Assembly: GCA_002914845.1 (NCBI GenBank)
Contig: JXTC01000134.1
Span: 166,209-230,208, forward strand
DNA: 64,000 bases
Source: Trema orientale
Taxonomy: Eukaryota > Streptophyta > Magnoliopsida > Rosales > Cannabaceae
Direction of reading: 5' to 3'
Positions 35,615 to 47,859 of the stretch are shown in pieces. Made by a program: the position numbers and the translations under genes. The notes under the pieces were generated by a model. It was not told the origin of the DNA. It saw only the letters and a program-made list of their open reading frames with translations, and ran no database searches. Numbering within the stretch: position 1 is the first letter of the stretch; every line of letters begins with the position of its first letter.

Positions 35615-38214
35615 TTAAGAAAGCTCAGCAATCACACGTTCACACTTGTCTTCTAAAATCTTCACAGCTTCGGTGAATAGCTTTTCGGGAGGTAAGGCTC
35701 CGGTTGATTCAATAGTAACTAGTCATAGCGAGAACAGAAAAAATTTAGAGCATTATAAATACTTAAGGGAATGATAATTGTAAAAGACGTGGAACTTACA
35801 AATGAAATGATCTTTAACACGACGTAATGAAACACGATCCTCCCATTCTTGACCACCTCTAATGCATTCCCTACAAAGAGTGCAAGCTCGTGGTTGTGCT
35901 ACAGTAGCCCTTTTCCTACCTGTTCAATGCTCGAATTAAGAATAAAAAGTCCAATTAAGGGATTAAAGGAAAAACAGAAAGCAAAGCAATACATCATGAA
36001 TTAATTAATATCAGGGATGAAGATATCATTTCACCATTGCCAAGATCTTCAATATCAAAGACATTGACCGGACATTTATTTTTAAGTTCCTCAGCATCTT
36101 CGTCTTCAACCTCTTGCAATAATACAACCTGAAAATAAAATTTTTTAAAAAAAAATCAAACAAAACTTCAGAAAATCTTGTTAGGCTCAAGAGAAAGTCA
36201 CTAAATAACATATCATATACCTCAGGGAGCATCCTATACCAGGCAGTAGCCACTGGGGACCACTTAGCATGTGTTTTACCAAGGCCTTTAACAGCATGTG
36301 CTTCCAGTTCAATTTCCTAGACAAAAAGAAATCAATGGCAAGTTAGCAACAGAGAAATAACTTAAGAAATAGAATTCAGTCCATTAATGGGATCTAAAAT
36401 TGAGTTCAGTTTTAGATGACTTTTAATTATATATAGACTGGAATGCACCATAAGTACTTGAAATAAGGAAGCATATGAATTATGATGTAGCATCTTTCAC
36501 ATCTAAAGAAACAATAATATCTTCTTTTTTTTTTAATAACACGTAAACCTTTTTTTGCTGAAGGTCTTCATTTAGACTTTCAAGGCTTATCTTTACATTT
36601 TGGTATTTCAACCATTTATGCCTTTGCATCAGCTGGTGGTATAGAAATATACAACAAGATTACCTGACCAGGGCCTAATTTAGAAATAATAATGTTTTCC
36701 ATAGTGCTAATTGGGTTGTTGGAAAATTCTGGCAATTTATCCTGGCTGCAAGCGAATGATGTGTAGGTTCTTGGTTTAGACGATGAACCAGACTTCAAAT
36801 CTTCTGATCCCAAATGAAACTCGCTCCCATGCGGTAACCACTTCAAGTCATTTGACTTTACTGTACAACATCACATAAAAACAAACAATACACAATAAAA
36901 GACTGAAAGACAAAGATTTTTGAATATCTTTTTATCAGAGCGTCAAATTAGGCAAAAAGAACTATACCTGCGGTACGAGGTTTGTCTTTTTCACAACTAA
37001 CATGGAGCTTGAAAACTATAGTGTTCTTTTCATTTGGAGTATTATTGTCTAATATCACAAAAGGAAGACAGTTCAAACATGGGGAAAACAATAGTTCTTT
37101 CCTAAACAACCAAAATATTAAACTAGTATTCATATTCAATTCTAAGTTCTAACCTGCAAACTCAAATAATCTAGGGTCAACCTTGATTGGAATGAGACCC
37201 AACCTATGGGAAAGAACTTCGTCCTGGACAACTGATGTATTATTTGCAATGAGAACTTTTTCAATAGCCATTGTTGGAAGCTGCATTGTTATCAATCAAA
37301 AAAATATCAGAAAACACGGTTGAAATTGCCAAATCTGCAAGCAGTCAAAACAATGCGAAAACTATTGCACCTCAGATATAAGGATCCTCCGAAATGCATT
37401 CGCAAATGCTGGATCGATACCGATCATATCAAACTCCATATCTTCCTCTGTCAGTCGAATCACCTCAACTCTAAAATTGTCGCAGAAATTATCCAAGCGC
37501 AGACTATTATCATAACCCGAGGACGCGTAAGCACCAGAATACTGTAACGTATCGGTCTAGAAACACCAAAATTTACGTATTTGTTTCATAAGATACAAGA
37601 AAAACACTCTAAATACAGAAATAAATAAACAACAAAGCACCGAGAAACATTAACAAGAATATCCCCTCTACTGATTTCTGCTGCTTTAACCAAAGTAGGT
37701 AATTGCATTTAGTCTTCCCAGTTCTAGAAAAAGTTGATTTTAACAGAAAACCCAACAAACGAAACAACCCCATTTAAAAATTCACATAGTCTAACTCCTA
37801 ATTAGGCTAATTTTCTAAAATCGAACATTTCTACTGAGTACCCATCAATTAAACTAGCCCAAACATAGCATCCATCAATTAAACCAACCCAACAATTGAA
37901 AAAAGATGCTCTTTTTTTTTTTGGGTTTGGTTATTTGAAACGATCAACAGAGCAAAATAAACAGAGAAAGCAAAATACGGTACATGAATGGGAGCATCGG
38001 CCCTGCACTCAACACGGGTCCTCTGGAATTCGAGGTGGGGTGGAAGTTTTCCCATTGGAACATCCGGAAGCTCCTCCAACCATTTCAGGCTCTCCTTCTT
38101 CTTCGTCTTCCTCTCTTCTTCTTCTTCTTCTTCTTTCGCCTCTGACTCTGTCTCATCAGTCTCATATGTGCTTTCAGACACTGTGTCTTCCTCTTTCACT
38201 CTTCCACTCCCCAT
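35615..38214 (-). CDS. RPAC1: RNA polymerase I and III subunit RPAC1 (AC40)
   Basis: Nine exons on the minus strand (38214-37984, 37556-37371, 37280-37154, 37048-36968, 36860-36664, 36316-36221, 36128-36035, 35919-35800, 35718-35615) keep frame and give 411 aa. The only ATG in frame near the 5' end is at 38214; the upstream extension uses TTG. An acidic, Lys/Glu-rich N-terminus (1-45) precedes [20 protein letters not shown]. The alpha-motif is [10 protein letters not shown] (about 130-139) followed by [15 protein letters not shown] and [13 protein letters not shown]. The insertion domain has [23 protein letters not shown] with a CxxCxxC (Cys350, 353, 356), and the end is [24 protein letters not shown]40 pairs with AC19 to form the alpha-like assembly platform of Pol I and Pol III. 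Arabidopsis relatives are At1g60620 and At1g60850. It is longer than those proteins, chiefly in the acidic N-terminus. Confidence 0.95.
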
Positions 38215-38775
38215 AGCTTTCTTCTCCTTCTTCTTCTTCCTCCTCAAATTGGATTTTAGAGGTTGAAAAGGAAGAGAGATGCTAGCTCAGCGTCAGACTC
38301 TGAGGTTTAATTAGGGTTTAAGGACTTTGAACGAGGAAGGAAGAGGAAACGGTGCGCTGGGCTGGGCTAATGCACTAGCTTGTCAGGCCTCATGGGCCCT
38401 AAAGACAAGGCCCAGGATTAAAGCCTGGGTAGCAGCAAGTCGGCTTGGAGCCAGCAGGTTGCAGCTAGTAGTAGGCTGCTAGTCCACTTCTATTTTAATT
38501 ATATATATGTGTTCAATTAATTAAAATTTTAAATTTAGAATGAAGGAAAATATATTTTATTTGCAGAAATTTGTTTTTAGAAATTTTAATTTTTGGTCCA
38601 TCTTGAGGATCAAATTAGAAGAGCTCTGCAACAAAGGAGAAACAACACAATCCTTTATTACTTGGTGTTTTTTAAGTCAAAGGGCCGAATTTTGAATCAT
38701 AGTTTGCAAAATAGTCATTTTTCAAACAGAAGGCCGAATTTTGAAAATTATATTAAAAATAATTATTTTTCATAT
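38215..38775 (-). promoter_or_regulatory. RPAC1 promoter and leader region
   Basis: About 565 bases lie between the RPAC1 ATG and the Copia element. Within it, 38335-38480 is GC-richer, with repeated GGGCT/GGCCC words (TGGGCTGGGCTAATG, GGGCCC, AGGCCC). The GGGCC(C/T) word is the 'site II' element typical of plant ribosome-biogenesis and housekeeping promoters, which fits an RNA polymerase I/III subunit gene. No TATA box is obvious. Confidence 0.5.
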
Positions 38776-38780
38776 CTAGT

Positions 38781-38992
38781 TGAAACTTGGATCCGAAGGA
38801 AAAAGGCTAGAACACTGCCTTGTAGTTTTATTATTCTGATCATATTTACAAGGGACAAAGTTAGTTATTTAAAGACAATCCAGCAATTAACATCTTCTAA
38901 AATAAAGGAAATAAATTCAAAAACAAATTCTAGGATTCCAAGAATCAAAGTTGACTTATTCAGTCATAACTCATGAGATATAGCTTTCAACA
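38781..38992 (-). repeat. Copia LTR, promoter-distal end (3' LTR)
   Basis: A 212-bp LTR beginning TGAAACTTGG and ending TTTCAACA in the plus reading. In minus orientation it is the 3' LTR, next to the polypurine tract. It faces RPAC1 in the sense direction, about 570 bases from its ATG. Confidence 0.9.
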
Positions 38993-41900
38993 TTCCCCCT
39001 CAAGCTAGATTGTATATCTCATACAACCTCAGCTTGCTTATCATCTTCTCAAAGATTGGTCTTGGGAGTCCCTTTGAAAGGATATCTGCTGTTTGCTCAG
39101 AAGAGTTCACATAAGGAATGCAGAGTGTCCCGTCTTCAATCTTTTCTTTAATAAAGTGCCTATCAATCTCCACGCACTTCGTTCTATCATGATGTACTGG
39201 GTTATGAGCTATATTAATGGCTGCCTAATTGTCACAATACAATTTCATCGATTTTTCATCCCATACTCGTAGTTCTTTTAACAGTAGTTTTAACCAAATC
39301 AACTCACTAACTCCATTAGCCATAAACCGAAATTCAGTTTCTGCACTAATCCTAGCAACAACATTTTGTTTTTTGCTTCTCCAAGTAACAAGATTGCCCC
39401 AAACAAATGAGCAATATCCTGAAGTTGACTTTTGGTTTGTAATTGATCCTGCCCAGTCAGCATCTGTATAAATTTTAACTTCACGAGAATGCCCCCTTTT
39501 AAAAAACAAACCTCGTCCTGGACTCCCTTTGAGATATTTCAAAATACGAATTGCAGCTTCGTAGTGTTCTTTATATGGAGCATGCATAAATTGGCTTACC
39601 AAGCTTACTGCGAATGCTATGTCAGGTCTTGTATGGGAGAGATAGATTAGATTCCCAACTAGGCGCTGGTAACTACCCTTGTCAACTGGTGAACCAGAGT
39701 TTGGTCCCCTAATTTCATATTGGGATCTATAGGAGTTTCCACTGGTTTGCACCCCAATAACCCAGTATCCTTCAGAAGATCTAAAACATACTTCTTCTGT
39801 GATATAGTAATCCCAGTTTTATTTCTAGCTATCTCTATGCCTAGGAAATATCTCAGCATTCCCAGGTCCTTTATCTCAAATTCATCAGCCAACCTCCTTT
39901 TCAATTTTTCCATTTCATACAAATCATTACCCGTTAAGATAATATCGTCAACATATACGATGAGTATAGTTAACTTTTCTCCCTCATATTTATAAAATAG
40001 TATATGATCAGTATGAGCTTGTTTGTACCCTTGATAAAGAACAACTTTTGTGAATTTTTCAAACCATGCTCTGGGTGACTGTTTTAGCCCATAGAGAGAC
40101 TTCTTTAACCTACATACTTGACTTGGCTTTCTTGGAATTCTGTACCCAGGTGGTAACTCTATATAGACTTCTTCATTTAAATCTCCATTCAAGAATGCAT
40201 TCTTGACATCGAGTTGTTGAAGAGGCCAATCTAAATTTGCAGCCAAAGCAAGAAGAACTCGAATAGTGTTAAGTTTGGCAACAAGTGCGAAGGTTTCTTG
40301 GTAATCTATCTTATATGTTTGTGTGAACCCTTTTGCCACTAGGCTAGCCTTATATATGTCGATGGAACCATCAGATTTGTATTTCATAATAAATACCCAT
40401 TTATACCCAACAAGGATGGCATCTTTGTGTTTCTGAATAATTTCCCAAGTGTTGTTTTTTTCCAGGGCCTTCATTTCGTCTTCTACTATTTTTTTCCATT
40501 TAGGATCTTGTAGTGCCTCTTCAATTGTTCTAGGCGTTTTGACTTCTGTTAAATTGGACACAAAATTTCGCATAGAGGAAGACAATTGATTATATTTGAC
40601 AAATTATGCAATAGGGTGCTGAGTACAAGATCGAACGCCTTTCCTTAATGCAATAGGAAGATCATCAGTATTTTCTAAAGGAGAATTACCTGAGTCTAAG
40701 TCTAAATCATGGCATGTCTCGAGAGGTATGGGGGCTTTCACATTTTACTGTTTGTTTCTTTGAGAATAAACACGAAGTTCAGATTTTTTTTGTTGGTTGA
40801 GACTAGGTAGCTGAGCATCCGGATTGGGCAAATCAGTTTCCTGTTGATTTTTCATTTGTTCCTTATTTTCAATGTTATCAGAATCTAATATGTCACTTGC
40901 TGTGGGAGTAGAAAAATTGGGAATAAAAAAATCTGTAGATGAAGAAGTGGAAATAGAAATATCTATAGACAAATCCCAAAAATTACCTTCATTTTTATCC
41001 CCATTCTCCCCCTGAAGGGAATTTTTGTAAAATGGTTGATTTTCAAAAAAAGTTACATCCATGGACACCAATAATTTTCTTTTTTCAGGAATATAGTATT
41101 TATATCCTTTTTGATTTCTAGCATGTCCAAGAAAGATGCATTTATGTGCTTTTAGGTCAAGTTTATTCCTATTGGTGTCATGGTTGTGAACAAAAGTTGT
41201 GCATCCAAAAACCTTTAATGGAAAATGATTAATTATGCGATTTTTAGGAAAAAATTATGAAAGAACATTTAACATAGTTTGAAATTTTATAATATTTGTT
41301 GGCATTCTATTAATGAGATAGCAAGCAGTTAGAACAGCATCACCCTAAAAATTTATAGGAATATTAGTTGTAAACATAATCGCCCTAGCAACTTCTAAGA
41401 GATGACGATTTTTCCTTTTTGCTATGCCGTTTTGTTGAGGCGTTTTAATGTATGAACTTTGGTGAATTATCCCATTTTGATCTAGGTAATCTCCCAAAAT
41501 TTGGTTAAAATATTCTTTTCCATTATCAGTGTGTAGGACTTGAATATTTGTGAAAAATTGATTTTTAACCACGCAATGAAAAATTTAAAACACAAGTTCA
41601 GCATCAGACTTATCTTTCAACAGGTACACCCAAAAAACTCGAGTATGATCATCAATAAAGGTAAGAAACCAACACTTAGAATAAATATTCTGAAATCGAT
41701 ACAGTCCCCAAATATCACTATGAATAAGTGCAAATAGTTTAAAAATAGCCATTTGATGTTTAGCAAGTTGACATATTTCACACTGACCAATATTCTTATG
41801 TCGAAATAAGGAAGGAAACAAATGTTTTAAATATGGAAAACTTGGATGCCCTAATATAAAATGCCATATCATAACTTGGTCATTGCTTGAAGACGATGAA

Positions 41901-43473
41901 GAATCCCAACAAACTGTATGAACTTGTTTTTCCTCGTCGATATCTTTAGCAAAGTAGTATAGTCCTCTATACTCTCTAGCACTGCTAATCTTCTTCCCAA
42001 AACTCTGGTCCTGAAATTCACAATGATTTTGTGAGAATAATGCTTTATAATTGTAATCTTTCGAAATTTTACTCACAGATAGCAAGTTACAAGATAACTT
42101 TGAAACATACAAAACTGACTTAAGGACAAGAGTAGAGTTAATTCTAATTGTTCCAGTCCCTGCTATTGGAGATAATGACCCATTTGCTATTCTCACTTTT
42201 TCATGCCCATCATTAGGAACATAAGTAGTGAATAGTTGCACACAATTTGTCATATAATCTGAAGCGCCTGAATCAATAATCTAAGATTTTTTTTTCTTCA
42301 CTATATAATTAAGGGCAGATAAGAAATTACTTTTCTGAGCTATAAGAGAGGCACTGTGATTTTTTTTAGGAGTAAGCAATTTATAAAGGTGTTCAATCTG
42401 GTCTTTGTTTAAAGAAAGATCACTAAATCCTTCTCACTGCTTTTGATCAAAGAATTCTGCACCAGCTTGAAAAGCACTGGTATCACGGCATGGGGTCCAC
42501 TGTTGCTTTTGATTGGTGGCTTACCATGGAGTTTCTAATACGTGTCTCTGGTGTGGTTAGTTCTTTGACAAAAATCACATCATAAATTACCTCTTCGACC
42601 ACGTCTGGAGTCATTTGAATGGGATCTATTACCACGGCTTTGTTCCTGCCGATTTTGTTCCTAGTTTCTGGCAATTAAGGCTGAGACTTCAGGTTGGGCA
42701 AGATGCTTCGATTCACCAAGCATAGTCTTCTTCCTCCATTCTTCTCGGTGTACTTCAGCGAAGACATCATCAATCGATGGCAGGGGGTGAATTCTGAGCA
42801 TTCTTCCTCTCACTTCATCTAAGTCCTTGTTGAGTCCGGCAAGGAAATCATATGTCTGAGTTTTCTCTACCAGATTAGCATATTTTCCAGCACAGTCCGA
42901 GCACCAGTCGCTTGGTTCAAAGAGATCTAGTTCCTGTCAAATTTTTGAGAGTGCCGTGAAGTACTCGTTCACATCTATATCGCCTTGTTTGAGATCTCGT
43001 GCTTGGTTCCTGAGTTCACAAAGTTGAGCAGAATTTTCTAAATCTGAGTAAGCACACTTTACCTTATCCCAAATTGCTGCTGTAGTATGAACTAGTTACA
43101 AAGATCCAATTTTCTCTTCCGTAGAATTGATAAGCCATGCCATTACAAGAGCATTATGGGTATCTATGTTGAGAAGGCAGGATCCGATGGGTCTGGTTTT
43201 TTAAAAGACCCATCTATGTAGCCGATTCTCCATCTTCCTTGTATAATGATCTGGACTGATCGAGACCATTGGGAAATTTTTTTTCCATTCAGTTTGTATG
43301 GAGTGATTTGATGGGAGGAATTATCAAAAGGGACAATAGGGTTAATTGTAAGGTTAGGCATGGAAGGTTCAGCATTATCATCCTTCTTCCCATCCTTGCT
43401 TAGCCCAGAAAGGGCCTGCTTATAGCTATCGCCCATTTCCTTTCTCCTCAACGGTATCCTAGCTCTGATACCA

Positions 43474-43685
43474 TGAAACTTGGATCCGGAGGAAAAAAGC
43501 TAGAACGCTGCCTTATAGTTTTATTATTTTGATCATATTTACAAGGGACAGAGCTGGTTATTTAAAGACAATCTAGCAATCAACATCTCCTAAAATAAAG
43601 GAAATAAATTCAAAAACAAATCCTAGGATCCCAAGAATCAAGGTTGACTTATTCAGTCATAACTCACGAGATACAGCTTTCAACA
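43474..43685 (-). repeat. Copia LTR, promoter-proximal end (5' LTR)
   Basis: A 212-bp LTR with the same ends and the same length as its partner at 38781, differing by 16 transitions. The primer-binding site lies at its inner edge on the minus strand. Confidence 0.9.
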
Positions 43686-43690
43686 CTAGT

Positions 43691-44331
43691 ATATCAAAAT
43701 ATATTGATTTATTTTTACCAAAATTGATTTATTTTTTAAAAAAGTTGACTTACCTTTGCAAGAATTGATTTACTTTAGAAAGAATTGTTTTACTTTATAA
43801 AAAAATAGATCAACTAAAAAATAGCTATTTATTAAAATAAAAATATAAAACAATCATTTATTAAATATGTGTAAAAAATGACTTTTTAAATTCAACTGAT
43901 TAAAAATGTCGTTTCTTAAAAAAGGCCTAATACCCTTATCATGATTCGGTGTTGTTCAATGGTGGGCTAAGCTAGTCTGAGTGGAGGAGCAAAAAGATAG
44001 AGGAAATTAGGCTATTCACGGCCCTAATAGAAAAGAATTGCATCTGTATGCTGGGCTCAGTTTTTCTAGATCCAGTGTTATATTTTTTAGAAAAATCTCA
44101 ATTTTTTAAATAATAACTGGTAACTGGTAACCAGTTTTTGATTACTGATAACTAATATCCAAATGAATTTATAACTGGTTACCAGTTTCAAATACTGGTA
44201 ACTAGTAATAATTTTTAAAAATGACATTTTTGCTAAGAACTTTTTAACAAGAGGTATTTTTCTGAAAAAGAATGCAGTACGTAAACTAGAAAAAAAAAAA
44301 ATTGCCCCACTATATATTTGTATATATATAT
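43691..44331. other. AT-rich DNA with paired short palindromic words
   Basis: No gene. The region includes AACTGG-T-A-ACCAGTT at 44122-44136 and AACTGG-T-T-ACCAGTT at 44173-44187, each with 7-base arms and a single central base. Diverged GGTAACT and CTAGTAAT words surround them, and the flank reads 'TTTTTAAAAATGACATTTTTGC'. See the motif-array finding. Confidence 0.5.
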
Positions 44332-44576
44332 GGGCACCAATCCAGTATGAAATTTTTTTTTTATCTATATATAGGTATCATTTTGGCTAATGAAAATTTA
44401 TCATGCACATTTTTTTATATTAAAAAGTAAGAGAGAGAAAAAAACATTAATGATGCATGTCTTTTCATACACTTCATTATAGCCATTGGATCACCATTTA
44501 ATGGTGATCCAACGGCTAAAAAAAAAATACCTACATATAGGTAAAAAAAAAAAAAATACCTACTAGATTGGCAGCC
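44332..44576. mobile_element. 245-bp MITE with terminal inverted repeats
   Basis: The left end GGGCACCAATCCAGTATG and the right end, read on the other strand as GGCTGCCAATCTAGTAGG, form an imperfect terminal inverted repeat. The likeness continues into TATCTATATATAGGTAT versus TACCTATATGTAGGTAT. A near-perfect 18-base hairpin (44481-44498 with 44500-44517, one mismatch) sits in the middle. TA-repeat DNA abuts both ends, so a TA target duplication is likely but cannot be separated from the local TA microsatellite. It has no coding capacity. A Tc1/mariner or PIF type origin is possible. Confidence 0.65.
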
Positions 44577-46480
44577 TATATATATATATATTATTTTTGT
44601 GGTTAAAAGTGTTAGAAAACTAAAAGGATACGGAAAACGACAACATGACAAATGGACAAATGTTGTTTGTTCTCATATTAAATTCAAATGTAGTTTTCTT
44701 ATATTACTGTCGTTTTATTTCCATTTCAGTTTTTTATGGCATTGGCATTTCAAAGTTGGTGTACTTTTATTATATTCTTGTCCTTTATGCATGATTCATC
44801 TTGTTTTGTATGTCATTGCCATTTTTGTTTTGATGTAGTTTCGTGGTACTTTGATTTTCTCTTCATGTCGTTTTTCAGGATTTTTGTCTTTTTGTATTAA
44901 CTGCCAATTTTTAAGCTTGCCGTTCTTCAGGGATATATATGCTAGTTTTTTAAGGTAATTGTCGTTTTTACTTTTTTGGCATTCGGCTCCTCTAATGTTG
45001 ATGTCGATTTTGAATTACTGATGTCGTTCCAAAGCTTTTAGTTCTTTGGTTGGCTTATATATCTATAACAGTTATAGAAAACGAATGCACTTAGATATCA
45101 TTTTATGTAATTATTACTTTGCTTCTGAATGTAACTAAAAAAGCATAAACCATTCCTTCAAAAAAAATAAAAAAAGAAAAAGCAAAGACCATATGAATGT
45201 TTTTGGACTTTTAGTCAAACAGAGAAAACAGTATTGATGAATAGGTTATTATATATACACCCCAACTTCATATAAAGATGCCCTATTAATCAAAAAAATG
45301 ACTGAAAGAGACAATTTATGATTAAAAAAAATGACACCTCTTTTTTACTTCTTTTTCTTTTTCAATTTACTATGAACATTCCTATTCAAAATTCCCTTCC
45401 ATGTTTTGGCTTATTATTTTAAATTTTTTTTTTATGCGTAATTCATCTCCTCCAGTTTTAATTTATTTGATAATCTCTTTAATTTTAAATTAAAATAGAA
45501 AAAAACGAAATCTCTTTGCTTTATATCAAGTTTTCTTTGTTTTATTTTTTAATTTTTTTCAATGTCTTATGTTTCATTTTATCATATTAATTATTTGTTT
45601 CTCTCATAGTTTTTTGTTTAATAATTCAATCTTTCTATCCTAAAAATTAACACTACTAATTTGTTTTAGTTCATGAATTTTTAGAGAAGAAAGTTAGCTT
45701 CAAAATATTATTTAGAGTGCTTTTAACATGGCTTTTGATTTATAATCCTTACTTGTTTTTTTATTTATTTTAGGGGTACCTTAATAATTGTGTGGGGTGC
45801 AAATATAGCTCTCTATTGATGACTTATCTTTTTAATTCTTTTTTTTATACTTAACATTTACTGAAATATATCTAAATAACAACAAAATTTCATTCACAAA
45901 TACATACCTATTAATATTAGTATATACATACATATATGTACAAAAAAATATAGAGCCATAACACATACTATCATTGTTATAATGTAACACTGATTTTTCT
46001 AAGTACTTAAAAATTCAATTTTCTTTGAAAAAATGGAAGTATGTAAAAGTAAATGAAATTTTAAGTACTTACAAATTTTAATTGCATATATATATATATA
46101 TATACACACTTTGTAAATAAAAAGACGAGTAGCTCCCTAAATTAAAGTATCCGGAAGACTAATGAACGTCCTAATTAAATTGACACTCTCCACAGCCTAA
46201 CATCACTTGCAAACAAAAGTAAAAATGGGAACTCTAAAGGGGTATTCTTATGGTCATGTTTAATTTATAAACCTTTCTTTTGGATACACCCTCTAAAATT
46301 ATGTCTCATTAAAAATTTGCTAGACAAAACCTAGTGGTGAAAATTCTAATAAGGGAAAAAGAGTGCATTTTCTGTGAGTCCTAAAAATTAAATTAATGGT
46401 AGAGAAAAATACATGAATGAATAATGTCCAGTTAATGTGATTGAGAAAAGTGTCAATATTTAGCTCTCGCTGCTATTTGT
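44577..46480. other. AT-rich intergenic DNA
   Basis: No coding sequence, repeats with clear ends or RNA gene was recognised. TA microsatellites and long poly-A and poly-T runs are frequent, notably a TA run near 46085-46105. Likely old transposon-derived DNA. Confidence 0.5.
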
Positions 46481-46519
46481 CTCAATGATCATGGTACATT
46501 GATGTTGTCTCTTGATGAT

Positions 46520-47060
46520 TTTAAGGTTGTTTTGGAGCATTATTCATGACCTCCATATTAATCATCGGTGGTGGTGGTAGTTGTTGAGAAACCGGCATAG
46601 TATCTTTTGTCGCTTTGAATCTTTTGATAATGCATGCACCAACTCCTGAAACTGAATAGGCAAAAGCAATCTAATTATTGACAAATAAATAGAATTACAT
46701 ACTCAATAAGAGAAAGGAAAAGAAAATAAAGAAAGAAATATTAATTATAGTATATGAAACATAAAAGAAATTAGAAAGTGGTTACAGCTTGACAAGAAGT
46801 CTATGTTCGTGCATAATCAATTTCGTGGTGCTTGCTTGATCATGCCTTCTACTGTTGTTTTTGTAGGCATGAAACTTTAAGAGTTTATCGTGGCTAACAA
46901 TTTGATTAGTTATGGAATCAAAGATGTCTTGGTCTCCTATGCTGACCTTCTGCCACCCTCCTACCCGATACTCCTCAGCTATTTCCCAAACTCAAGGTCT
47001 TTTCCCATTACCATTTTTTAGGCTTGAATTCTCCTTGAAAAGTAGTATCTCTCATAATCT
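46520..47060 (-). pseudogene. NAC-domain transcription factor fragment, decayed
   Basis: On the minus strand, about 47050-46790 reads a NAC subdomain C/D-like stretch: GNGKRP, a stop, VWEIAEEYRVGGWQKVSIGDQDIFDS, LLKFHAYKNNSRRHDQAST and TKLIMHEHRL. The spacing and the MHE(Y/H)RL ending are those of the NAC fold's fourth and fifth strands. A plausible intron (donor after about 46790, acceptor before 46675) leads to a final piece, SGVGACIIKRFKATKDTMPVSQQ ... NNAPKQP with a stop near 46520. At least one in-frame stop and the missing N-terminal subdomains A and B mean it is not a working gene. NAC identity is moderate; no database search could be run. Confidence 0.45.
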
Positions 47061-47859
47061 TTTAGATAAGAAACGAGAATCCCTACGTAGATACGTATAT
47101 CAATATTATTAAAATTAGTTGTTAATACATATAAAAACCAACATTAGTTCACTATATGAGTGTACATATACAAAATGATATATATTAATATCGACTAACA
47201 AACTAATACATTTGAGATTCTTGATTTTATATTCCTCCTGACTAAGTAAGGGATGAGGTTAACACGATAGGCCTTACATATGATGACTAATTTGTTTTTT
47301 TATGTGCTATTTCCATACAACATTTTAATAAGTAGCTTGTCAAGGTTCTATATATGGATACTAGAATTAATAAGTGCATATATAAGCTTTGTTAATCAAG
47401 TCACCGTAAAGTGACGGTTTAAATTCGATGTTGTGGGTTGTAATAGATATTACTATAGGTTAGTGAAACCTTTATTAATTCTTATCGTCTACTTGTTTTC
47501 TTTTTTGAATTACAGTGAGTATTATGTTGGTGATGTTTTGTTAAGGGCATTGGAGAACAAGTTCAACCAAACTCTTGGAAAGATTTTTGTAACGAACCTT
47601 TTATAATTGTATTTTGAACATCTTGTAATTTTTTATGGTTTATGCCTTTAAGTTGGAGGCAATATTATGTAATATTTAAGATAGAGTATAAAATTTAGAG
47701 AAAATGTGGTATGTCCACTTTTTAAAACTTGATTAAGTATGTGTCCACTATTTAAAGTTTGTAGCAAAATGTCCTACAAATATTTTGTTTTACAATTTTG
47801 CCCTTAAAATAACTTTTAGTGTCCTATTCTTTAGAGATCTACTATTCACACCTCTCTCT

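Larger units (their letters stand above)
38781..43685 (-). mobile_element. Ty1/Copia LTR retrotransposon (fossil)
   Basis: An element of 4905 bp lies in minus orientation. Both ends are 212-bp direct repeats opening TG and closing CA. CTAGT flanks it as a 5-bp target duplication (38776-38780, 43686-43690). Next to the right LTR is TGGTATCAGAGC on the minus strand, the usual initiator-Met tRNA primer site of plant Copia. Next to the left LTR is a G-rich polypurine tract. Parts in order, minus strand: a gag region (about 43450-42500), integrase (about 42250-41350), reverse transcriptase with the YVDDI box (about 40585-39700), and RNase H (about 39750-39225). The order integrase before reverse transcriptase is the Copia order. 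It is broken in several places and is not functional. LTR differences (16 in 212, all transitions) suggest a few million years of age, depending on the rate assumed. Confidence 0.92.

Noticed and set aside
38215-38247. Upstream extension of the RPAC1 reading frame
   Set aside because: The first codon is TTG and not ATG. The first ATG in frame is at 38214.
37879-38266. Plus-strand frames over RPAC1 exon 1 (Ser/Leu-rich)
   Set aside because: They are the complement of a Glu/Lys-rich coding microsatellite.
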